Origin: an uncultured Clostridia bacterium
Lineage (GTDB): Bacteria > Bacillota > Clostridia > Christensenellales > Borkfalkiaceae
DNA length: 64,000 bases
NCBI GenBank assembly: GCA_947623655.1
Contig: CANQHG010000002.1
Location: 50,550-114,549 of the forward strand
Reading direction: 5' to 3'
The number at the start of each line of letters is the position of its first letter. Within the stretch, counting starts at the first letter, position 1. This document shows positions 15,904-24,138 of this stretch, piece by piece. The notes under the pieces were generated by a model. It was not told where the DNA came from and ran no database searches. It saw only the letters and a program-made list of their open reading frames with translations. The position numbers and the translations under genes are program-made.

Positions 15904-18721
15904 GTTTCCGCGACGCCTTCCTTTCTTTATAACTTCTGATGAGCTCGTGCGGCCACTTGAATTTGAACTTGCGCACCGCAATGTCCGCAAGGAACAGGAC
16001 GGCGGCAGTGATGATGAACGCAAGAGCGGGGTCTACGACCTTTTCCGTTCCCGTGACGAAATCGCGGAAAACGCTCCAGGGGTCGTCCGCCGCAACGACG
16101 GAACCGTTCCCCTTTGCGGCAAGCTCCGCCATCAAGGCTGCGGGGTCGAAATCGGCGGCCTCTGTGAACATGTCGTATTCTTCCGAATAGGAGAACGTTT
16201 TATAGGTATCCGCCGTGGCGATAATGTTGCCGTCTTTGTCGACTTTATTGAGGACGATCCGATAGGTACCGCTCTTTTTGACGACGAACGTGGAGCGGGT
16301 GTAACGATTTTCCGCATTGAGGTCGGCCGTGACATAGAGATCGCCGTTTTGGGCGTCCGTCTTCGCGTTGAGCGACGTGGTGACTTCCCCGTCGTCGGTG
16401 TATTCAATGATACTGCCTTGAATGGTCTCCCCCTCGTTGAGGCTCGTATAGATATTCAGACGGTTGAAATAATTGTCTTCCTCGAGCTCCATTCTGATAG
16501 AATTGGGACGGATATTGGACGTCGGCATCAGGTTGGAGACGATATTCAGGAGCAATTTCTGTCCGTTTTCGTCCGATAGGAAATTGGCAGACCAGTGGTT
16601 GTTCAGATCGCACATGAAGCTTCCGACCATCCCTTCGCCGAATTTCCACTGCGCGTAGATGGGAACTTCGAACTGTCCGACGAGAATGGTATCGGCGCGT
16701 TCCCGCGCACGAACGCCGTAGAAACCGCCCAGCGTCGCGTCGAGCGCACGGGCCGTCTGCTTGATGACGTTGCCCTCTGCGTCGAGGTCTTCGACAAGGC
16801 CGTATTTCACGCCCGAGACGACTTGCGAGAGCTCGTTCGCAACGGAGGGGTGAAAATCTTCCTCGGTGAGTTCCTTGATCGCGGGCGCGTTCAGGTCGTT
16901 GATGAGCGATCCCAGAAGATCGTGCTCGCTGTCCGCCAAAAACAGCTTGCCGTCGCTCTCTTTTACGATATCTTCGAGCACCTTTGCGGGGTCGGAACCC
17001 GCGGTCATGTCGATTCCGATCGCGGAGAACGTGATGCCGTTGTTGCGGTAGTACCGCCTGACTTCGGGCATATAGTCCTCGGGCTGGTCGCCGGGGAGAC
17101 CGTCGGTAATGAGAATGACGTGCCGTCTGTCGACGCGCTGTTCTGCGACGAGAGCCCGTCCCGCACGCGTGATGGCGGGCGTGTACTTCGTGCCGCCCGA
17201 GCCCGAAATGTTATCGATCGTCTCTCTGATCGTCGTTTCCTCGGTGCGCGAAGTGAGCTGAAGCTCGGTGTGATAGCTGTCTTCCAGCGTGACGATGCCG
17301 ACGTAATCGCGCTCGGTCAAAGCGTCGAGGCAGATCTTCGCGCCGTTTTTCGCCCATTCGATCTTTTCGCCGGACATGGAGCCCGAGATATCAATGACGA
17401 GGACGACGCCGACGGGCGGCGTATAGTCGACCGCCTGCACGGGCAGCATCTGTTGGAGAAGAGTGTTTCTGAGGTCGAAACGGTTGTAGGCGTGCGCCGT
17501 GCCGTCTGCATTGTTGCCGCCCGCGGTGAAAAGGCCGCCGCCGTAATCATATACATAGGAATAGAGAAGCTCATCGAGCGCGTACGGCGTGAGATCGCCG
17601 CTCGCGATGTTGTTGAGAATGATCTGGTCGTAGTCGAGGAGTTCGTCGACGGTCGTCGGCACATGGGTGCTCGACGCGAGGTGCAAAACGGTGACTTCGT
17701 AATCGGCGCCCTCTTTCTCCTGCGCAAGAAGAGAAGAAATCGCGTCGGATTCATGCTCGTCTTTGCCCTGATCGATGACGAGAACGCGGTCGTAGACCTC
17801 GAGATAGATATAGGAATAGTATGTGTTATTCTCTTCGAGTTTGTCGTTGCTCTCCGTCGCTTTGATCCGGATCTCGTGCAACCCTTCCGTCGTAAACTTC
17901 TTGGTGAAGTTGACGACTTGCGTGCCCGCGGCAATGTCGACCGTCTGCACGCCCGTGTCGCTGTCGAACTCGCCGTTATCGAACAGTTCGATGACGGTGG
18001 AACGGGCGCCGTTTTTAGACGTCACATCGACGGCAATGGTGCACTCCTCGTTGACGTTGACGTGGTATGTGGGAAATTCCACGCCGATGACCTGCACGTT
18101 ATCGGTGCTGTAGTCGGAATTGATATATACTGTATCGATCTTCGTCCCCTGCGCGGAGATGGAACGGATGACGTTGGTCGCTTCCTCGTCCGTCTCCTTG
18201 CCGTCGGAAATGAGAACGATCTTCGCGGAGTCGCGATAATTGAAGAGCGTGCTCGTATAGCGGAGCGCCGCCGCGATATCCGTCGCGGACGTGTCGGGAA
18301 GCGGTGCGTTCTGATATTGTTCGAAAATGGTCTCCGTGTCGAACGTCAGCGGTACGGCGTATTGCTGCGTGAACCCGAACGTCACGACGCCGACTTTGTA
18401 GTTATCGTATTTGCTCTCGCTGATCACCGTCCTCATGAAGTCTTCGCGCGCGTCTTTCGACTCTTCGGTGGTGTCCGAAACGTCGACAAGGAGGATAATC
18501 TCGTTTTCCACGTTCGGGATACGGTATTGGAACTTCATCCCGGAGAGGACGCTGATGCACAGCGTCATGACGCACATGTGCAGAACCATGGAGACGATAC
18601 GGTTGCGCGTCTTGCGATAGCGCTTGGGAAGCAAGAAATAGGTGATGAGCGTCAGGGCCAAAGCGGGGATCAGGAGAAGCATCAGCCAAGGCCTGTCGAA
18701 TGTAATGGTAAAATCGGTCAT
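15896..18721 (-). CDS. Membrane protein with VWA domains and a GATase1-like region
   Basis: 941 aa; N-terminal TM pair, first VWA-like segment IILLVDVSDTTEE, second VWA with canonical MIDAS VVLVIDISGSMSGEK...ITDGLPGD, C-terminal TM. Confidence 0.85.
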   Translation of the reverse strand: MTDFTITFDRPWLMLLLIPALALTLITYFLLPKRYRKTRNRIVSMVLHMCVMTLCISVLSGMKFQYRIPNVENEIILLVDVSDTTEESKDAREDFMRTVISESKYDNYKVGVVTFGFTQQYAVPLTFDTETIFEQYQNAPLPDTSATDIAAALRYTSTLFNYRDSAKIVLISDGKETDEEATNVIRSISAQGTKIDTVYINSDYSTDNVQVIGVEFPTYHVNVNEECTIAVDVTSKNGARSTVIELFDNGEFDSDTGVQTVDIAAGTQVVNFTKKFTTEGLHEIRIKATESNDKLEENNTYYSYIYLEVYDRVLVIDQGKDEHESDAISSLLAQEKEGADYEVTVLHLASSTHVPTTVDELLDYDQIILNNIASGDLTPYALDELLYSYVYDYGGGLFTAGGNNADGTAHAYNRFDLRNTLLQQMLPVQAVDYTPPVGVVLVIDISGSMSGEKIEWAKNGAKICLDALTERDYVGIVTLEDSYHTELQLTSRTEETTIRETIDNISGSGGTKYTPAITRAGRALVAEQRVDRRHVILITDGLPGDQPEDYMPEVRRYYRNNGITFSAIGIDMTAGSDPAKVLEDIVKESDGKLFLADSEHDLLGSLINDLNAPAIKELTEEDFHPSVANELSQVVSGVKYGLVEDLDAEGNVIKQTARALDATLGGFYGVRARERADTILVGQFEVPIYAQWKFGEGMVGSFMCDLNNHWSANFLSDENGQKLLLNIVSNLMPTSNIRPNSIRMELEEDNYFNRLNIYTSLNEGETIQGSIIEYTDDGEVTTSLNAKTDAQNGDLYVTADLNAENRYTRSTFVVKKSGTYRIVLNKVDKDGNIIATADTYKTFSYSEEYDMFTEAADFDPAALMAELAAKGNGSVVAADDPWSVFRDFVTGTEKVVDPALAFIITAAVLFLADIAVRKFKFKWPHELIRSYKERKASRKHE

Positions 18722-18733
18722 GCGGCTCCTCCT

Positions 18734-20731
18734 TTATTTATTGTCGCGCGATTGCAACAGCCACTCGATAAAGAGCAACGAGACAAGCGCCACGGCGACC
18801 CACAAAAGCAATTCCTGTACGGTATTGTCGGGCTTTTCTTCGATCACAGGCTCGGACAATACGTCTTCCGTCGCCCAGATGTTGCTCTCTGCGGCGGGTA
18901 TCTTCACAAAAATTTTCAGATCGGTCGTACTGCCGTTGAAATAAGAATTCTGTCTGAGCGTATAGACGCCCGGGGTAGTGAATGTGAGCGGGATCGTGAA
19001 CGAAACCGCGTCTTCGGGTCTTTCGTACGTCCCGAGCACCGTGTTGTTCGCATCGCGGACTTCGAGCACGGAACCGCGGGGATTGACCGAGATCTGTGCG
19101 CCGACTTCAAACGAATTGCCGTTTACGGTGCCGGGGATAAAGAAGTTCGTGATATTGAAGAGAAGAGTGTACCATTCGGGCATCTGAACGATATTCGAAT
19201 AGTGCACGCTGAACGGCATGACGACGATCTTATTTCTCCCCTCGTTGCGGACGAGAAGAAGCGGATTTGTATCGCACGACATCAATACCTTATAGGCGGA
19301 ATCGTAGTTGAGCATATTGTACCGCGTCACAGAGATGAGCGCCGCGGAGATGTTCTTCAAGATCGGGTGTTCCTCTTCCGCCGCAAGGTACATGGAGGTC
19401 TGATACTGCTGCCGCCCCACGATGTTGAAACCTGCGCCCGTCGGCGCGATGTCGGGATCGGCAAGGAAAACCACGCCGTCCGTCGGGAGAAGGTCGGGTG
19501 CCGCATGCTCGTAGATGTAAAAATCGTAGCCTTCCGTCACAAAGGGCTGCGGCACGCCCCTCAGCTCTCTCTCAATCTCGGTAATGCGGAAATCCCACCA
19601 TTCCGAGAAGTCGTTTCTTAAAATATCGAGCGCACTCGTGAAGAACGGGTTGGGCTTTGTGCTCGTATAGAGCACGTTTACGAGCGGTTTGCGCCCGCCG
19701 TAGATCTGATAGGAGTTGTCGTCTGCAAAGGAATCCTGTTCACTCAGCGTAATGCTGATCTCCTGATACGACGTGAAGGAGGAGATTCCCTTTTGCAGCT
19801 CGGAATAGAAGATCCCGTCCGTGTCTTCGCCGCCGCCGTTGCGGAAAATGAGTGTCTGCGTCTTGCCGTCTTTGCAGTCGACGGTATGTTTGAAAGAGAT
19901 CGTATTCCCCTCGCTCGAGAGGTTGGCATTGGCGCCCTTGACCTGCACGTTCACTTCGAGCGGCCAGGAGATACCTTCCTGCCCGTAGCATGCGACCTGC
20001 ACGGTGAGCATATAATACCCGTCTTCGAGCTCGGCTTCGGCGCCGAGAATGGAAGCGTTCCACTCTTCGTTGCCCATCACGGGAACGACCTCAACGCTGT
20101 CGGGAACATAGCCGTACGTCGTATCCGTATAGAGATAGATCTTCGCGGCGGGATTTTCTGCCAAAATCTCCTCGCAGAGATCGATCGCGCCGTCGATATT
20201 CGCCGTTCCGTAAGAACAGGCCGAGGCGTCGTCGGAGTACTCCTGCAAAATATCCATGAGCGCCGAGCGGTTCCTGCGGTCGATACGCGTTGCAAGGAAC
20301 TCGGGCGTCTCGTCCGCAAGAATGACGGACATCGCCCCATCGGCTGAAAATGTGCTGTCGGAAAGTTCCGCTACGTCCCCCACCGCGCGGTGAAAGCGCG
20401 TTTCGCCGTTACTCTGCGTGTACATGCTCGCAGAAGAGTCGATGATCGCGATGACGTCCGAACGGTCGGTATTGCGATTGTAGACCAAGGCGGGACGGGA
20501 GAGAATGAGCGCCATAGCGGTAAGGATCAGAAGCTGGCAGATAAAGATCAGAATGTTTCTGAGCTTATTGACAGGGATCCTTTTCTTTCTGTACTTTAAG
20601 CTGAGCTGCCAGACGTACGTGCTTGAGACATGTTTGACCTGATAGTTCGGCTTAATGATGTAAATAAGAATGAGTACGGGGATCGTGAGAAGTCCCAGTA
20701 GCCCGAGCGGGATCAACAAACCGAGACTCAT
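18734..20731 (-). CDS. BatA-like membrane protein (aerotolerance-regulator N-terminal region plus VWA)
   Basis: 665 aa; N-terminal TM helices MSLGLLIPLGLLGLLTIPVLILIYIIKP; VWA MIDAS VIAIIDSSASM; C-terminal TM. Confidence 0.85.
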   Translation of the reverse strand: MSLGLLIPLGLLGLLTIPVLILIYIIKPNYQVKHVSSTYVWQLSLKYRKKRIPVNKLRNILIFICQLLILTAMALILSRPALVYNRNTDRSDVIAIIDSSASMYTQSNGETRFHRAVGDVAELSDSTFSADGAMSVILADETPEFLATRIDRRNRSALMDILQEYSDDASACSYGTANIDGAIDLCEEILAENPAAKIYLYTDTTYGYVPDSVEVVPVMGNEEWNASILGAEAELEDGYYMLTVQVACYGQEGISWPLEVNVQVKGANANLSSEGNTISFKHTVDCKDGKTQTLIFRNGGGEDTDGIFYSELQKGISSFTSYQEISITLSEQDSFADDNSYQIYGGRKPLVNVLYTSTKPNPFFTSALDILRNDFSEWWDFRITEIERELRGVPQPFVTEGYDFYIYEHAAPDLLPTDGVVFLADPDIAPTGAGFNIVGRQQYQTSMYLAAEEEHPILKNISAALISVTRYNMLNYDSAYKVLMSCDTNPLLLVRNEGRNKIVVMPFSVHYSNIVQMPEWYTLLFNITNFFIPGTVNGNSFEVGAQISVNPRGSVLEVRDANNTVLGTYERPEDAVSFTIPLTFTTPGVYTLRQNSYFNGSTTDLKIFVKIPAAESNIWATEDVLSEPVIEEKPDNTVQELLLWVAVALVSLLFIEWLLQSRDNK

Positions 20732-21627
20732 GACATGACACCTACCTTAAGCAATTCTCCGAAAAGCGCCTTTTCGACGGGGCGGTCGGTGATGACGGAA
20801 AGAAATCCCGCCTCGCGGGAATTGCAGAAACTTTTGAGTTCGCCGCGAAAATCCCTGAGCGCTTCCTGATAGGCGCGAAGCATACTGCGCGTAATGCGGA
20901 GCTTCATGTTTTTCGGGTCTTCCATGCCGAGCGCTTCCGAATCGACGAGATGGACCCTGCCGTCGTAGGCGGGGTCGTCCTCTTCGGGCGTGAGCACCTG
21001 TATGAGCAAGACCTGACGCTTTTTAAATGTCAGATAATCCACGGCTTTTTTCCAATCGCTGTCCGTCATAAAGTCGGAAATGATAACGGAGAGCCCGTCG
21101 TTCGAGCCCGTATCGGGGCAATTCGTCACGGCGGCGCCGATATCGACATCGTCGTCGAACTCCAGGTTTTCAAGACCGCTCATCGCTCTGAAAAAGGTCG
21201 TCTTTCCCACGATGGTCCCGAAAGGATCTTCGCACTTGTCCCCTTTCATCAGTTTGAACGAAACTTTATCCATATTATGGACAGCCAAAAAGCCGAGGGC
21301 GGCTGCAAAGGCAACGGCATAAGCCGCCTTTCGGGGAGCCTCCCTCTCCATGGACGCCGAACAGTCCAAAAAAATCTGCACGTGCATCTGCCGTTCGTCC
21401 GTGAACAGCTTTAAAAAGTATTTTTCGAATCGGCTATACAAATTCCAGTCGATCCTTCTGATGTCGTCTCCCAGCATGTATTCGCGGTAATCGGCGAATT
21501 CCACAGTCTGCCCGTACGTCTTCACGAGATGCTTGCCGCCGAAAAACCCCGCGAGGTTTGCACGCAGGTTCAGCGCAAGCGTCTCGAGACGGCTGAAAAA
21601 CGCATCATTCAAGTAACTGACTTTCAT
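20728..21627 (-). CDS. DUF58-family (VWA-like) protein
   Basis: GKHLVKTYGQTVEFADYREYMLGDDIRRIDWNLYSRFEKYFLKLFTDERQMHVQIFLDCSASM is typical of DUF58; overlaps the VWA gene by 4 bp. Confidence 0.93.
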   Translation of the reverse strand: MKVSYLNDAFFSRLETLALNLRANLAGFFGGKHLVKTYGQTVEFADYREYMLGDDIRRIDWNLYSRFEKYFLKLFTDERQMHVQIFLDCSASMEREAPRKAAYAVAFAAALGFLAVHNMDKVSFKLMKGDKCEDPFGTIVGKTTFFRAMSGLENLEFDDDVDIGAAVTNCPDTGSNDGLSVIISDFMTDSDWKKAVDYLTFKKRQVLLIQVLTPEEDDPAYDGRVHLVDSEALGMEDPKNMKLRITRSMLRAYQEALRDFRGELKSFCNSREAGFLSVITDRPVEKALFGELLKVGVMS

Positions 21628-22772
21628 TATTTTTTACCGAAAAGACCGCGCTTTTTTTTGTTATTCTTATTGTCAGAGATATCTTCCTCTCCGTTTTCCG
21701 AAGGGGCCGCCTCCGCGGCGGGCGTCTCTGCGCTCTCTTTCTGTGCGGAAACGGGCGCGGACGCGAGCGAAGCGGGTGCGGGAAGCTTATTCTTTTTGCA
21801 CACTTCCGAAATGACCATGCCGACGATAGCGTCGGGCGAGACGCGCTCTGCGATCGCTTCGAAATTGAGCTTGATGCGGTGACGGAGAACAGGATAAGCA
21901 AGATCGTTGATATCGGAATAGGCAACGTTGTACCTGCCCTTGATGAGCGCCATGACCTTTGCGGCCGAAATGAGCGCCTGACCCGCGCGGGGAGAAGCGC
22001 CGAGGCGCACGTACTTTTTCGCGGCCTCGGTCGCGCACTCACTGTCGGGATGGGTGGCGGAACAGAGCATCATCGCATATTTGAGCACTTCTTCCGCAAC
22101 GGGGATCTGATTGGCAGTCTCGCGCATTTTGAGCAGCTGCTCGCCGCTGCAGACGGGATCGGCAACTTCCGCCATCGTCTTCTGCGTCAGGCTGACGATG
22201 CTCATGAGCTCGTCTAAGCTGGGGTTGGGGACGATGAGTTTGAACATGAAGCGGTCCATCTGCGCTTCGGGCAGAGGATAGGTACCGTCTTGCTCGATGG
22301 GGTTTTGCGTCGCGAGCACGAAGAAAGGCTCGTTGAGCTTCCGCGATACGCCCATGACCGTGACCGTATGCTCCTGCATGGCTTCGAGAAGCGCCGATTG
22401 CGTTTTGGGGGTAGCACGGTTGATTTCATCGGCAAGGATAATGTTGCTGAAGACGGGCCCGGGCTGGAAACTGAACGTAGAATTGCCGTTGTCGTCTTTC
22501 ACGATGATATTGGTACCCGTAACGTCGGCGGGCATGAGGTCGGGCGTGAATTGGATACGGGCGAACGGCAAATCGAAGACGCGTCCGAGCGTTCTGACCA
22601 ATCTGGTCTTGCCGACGCCGGGCACCCCTTCCAAAAGAACGTTGCCGCCCGCTATCATTGCGATGACCGTACCCTCGACGACCTCTTTCTGTCCGATGAC
22701 GTCTCTCTTGATCTGCGCAAAAATGTTGTTGCTGAGTTCACTGAATTGCTTGATGTCGTTTTCCGTTACCAT
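21627..22772 (-). CDS. MoxR-family AAA+ ATPase
   Basis: GGNVLLEGVPGVGKTRLVRTLGRVF (Walker A), IILADEINRATPKTQSALLEAMQE (Walker B/MoxR). Confidence 0.96.
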   Translation of the reverse strand: MVTENDIKQFSELSNNIFAQIKRDVIGQKEVVEGTVIAMIAGGNVLLEGVPGVGKTRLVRTLGRVFDLPFARIQFTPDLMPADVTGTNIIVKDDNGNSTFSFQPGPVFSNIILADEINRATPKTQSALLEAMQEHTVTVMGVSRKLNEPFFVLATQNPIEQDGTYPLPEAQMDRFMFKLIVPNPSLDELMSIVSLTQKTMAEVADPVCSGEQLLKMRETANQIPVAEEVLKYAMMLCSATHPDSECATEAAKKYVRLGASPRAGQALISAAKVMALIKGRYNVAYSDINDLAYPVLRHRIKLNFEAIAERVSPDAIVGMVISEVCKKNKLPAPASLASAPVSAQKESAETPAAEAAPSENGEEDISDNKNNKKKRGLFGKK

Positions 22773-22808
22773 GATTTTCTCTCTTTATTTTTTGTAATCT
22801 CGGCTGTT

Positions 22809-23990
22809 TTAGTCGCCGCCACCTTCACTTTCGCCTTCTCCCTCGCCGTCGCCGGTCTTGGAAGAATCCTGTTGAATGGAATCGTAATAGTCCGAAATGC
22901 TGTCTTTTAAGCCGTCGTCCATCGATTCATCCGATCCCAAGCGGTCCATCGCCTCGCTGTGCGCGTCCTCATAGGTATCGCCGTAGAACGTCTGGCCGTC
23001 GATGATCTGGTTCCCCATGTCGCTCTGCGTGGCGCCGCCGGGGCCGTTCCCGCCGCCGCCGAGATTTTCCGGATCCTGTAACTGTTCGGTGGACTCGGAA
23101 CCGGGCCAAGGCGGTGCATCGGGATCGGTCTCGCCGTCCTGATTGTCGTTATCTCTCGGTTCGCGATAAATGTCGGGCGGCGCGAAACGATCGCTCTCGG
23201 CGTCTTCAACGTTCTCGGCATACTTCAAAAAGATCGCCTGCACGTCCATATTGCCCTTGACATTGACGTCTTGTCTGTATGCCTCGGTAACGCCGTCTGA
23301 CCAGCCGACAAAGATGTGCTTGTCGTCTTCCACTGCAAGAACGGCGGGCGCGTCTTCGCCCTCCGTGACGATGACTTCTTCAGAAACCGATTGTTCGTTG
23401 CTCCAATCGTCGGTATACATCACGATCGAACCGCCGCCGCTGCTGGAGACGGAATAGGTGAGCGTGAAAGTTTTAGGAAGAACGTTTTCCGAGACGAGCG
23501 AAACGCCGCTCGGAATGACGTCCGCGACATAGAGCGAGCCGACGGTGATCGCCGAGCATCCGAGAAGAACGCCGACGCCGAACGTGATGACGAGCGCCGC
23601 GGAGACGGCGATCTTCACGAGCATATGGTCGACGGAGCCGAGCGCTTTGAGCGTGTCTTCTCTCTGGCGCATTGCGATATAGGAAGGATCGTTTTCGAGC
23701 TCGACCATGGTGAGAACTCTCTCTTCGAGGCCGAGTTCGTCGACGCGCTTTGCGATCGCTTTCGTCGTGGGACGGTAAAGTTTATAATAAAACAGCGGTG
23801 CAAGGAGAGCGGTGAGCCCGACAAGAAGCCCGAGCCCGACATACAGCCCGCCTTTAAAGCCGAAGAACCAGCTGAAAAGAACGGTGAGCGACAGGGCGCC
23901 GAGGCCGATGCAAGCGCTCAGAAGAATGGATTTGAGGATCCCTTCCCGCGCGATCCTTGCGCGATATTTCTTAAACACGTTATTTGCCAT
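22809..23990 (-). CDS. Membrane protein of unknown function (TM helices, InlB-like repeat, acidic/disordered C-terminus)
   Basis: 393 aa; hydrophobic segments near the N-terminus; HIFVGWSDGVTEAYRQDVNVKGNMDVQAIF; first gene of the MoxR-VWA cluster. Confidence 0.8.
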   Translation of the reverse strand: MANNVFKKYRARIAREGILKSILLSACIGLGALSLTVLFSWFFGFKGGLYVGLGLLVGLTALLAPLFYYKLYRPTTKAIAKRVDELGLEERVLTMVELENDPSYIAMRQREDTLKALGSVDHMLVKIAVSAALVITFGVGVLLGCSAITVGSLYVADVIPSGVSLVSENVLPKTFTLTYSVSSSGGGSIVMYTDDWSNEQSVSEEVIVTEGEDAPAVLAVEDDKHIFVGWSDGVTEAYRQDVNVKGNMDVQAIFLKYAENVEDAESDRFAPPDIYREPRDNDNQDGETDPDAPPWPGSESTEQLQDPENLGGGGNGPGGATQSDMGNQIIDGQTFYGDTYEDAHSEAMDRLGSDESMDDGLKDSISDYYDSIQQDSSKTGDGEGEGESEGGGD

Positions 23991-24072
23991 TTTGAACCTC
24001 CTTATTTATTATTCTTATTTTTCATTTTATCATTTTTATATGGGGTTTGTCTACTATTTTTTAAACGCATAC

Positions 24073-24111
24073 GCCTCCGCACGAAATTTTCACATTCGTG
24101 CGGAGGTTTTT
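24073..24111 (+). terminator. Terminator-like hairpin with T tract on the + strand
   Basis: CCTCCGCACGAA-ATTTTCACA-TTCGTGCGGAGG followed by TTTTT on +; no T tract on -. Confidence 0.55.
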
Positions 24112-24138
24112 GCAGATTTTAGGGCTCCTTTTGGAAAA

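Noticed and set aside
15904-16023. N-terminal extension of the LRR lipoprotein ORF (start at 16023)
   Set aside because: The extension lies inside the upstream VWA gene and lacks a signal peptide; the internal Met at 15903 begins a proper lipoprotein signal.
16595-19621. 1008-aa + strand ORF antisense to the VWA genes
   Set aside because: Same shadow-ORF pattern (Arg/Asp/Val-rich, no recognisable motif), while the opposite strand encodes clear VWA proteins.
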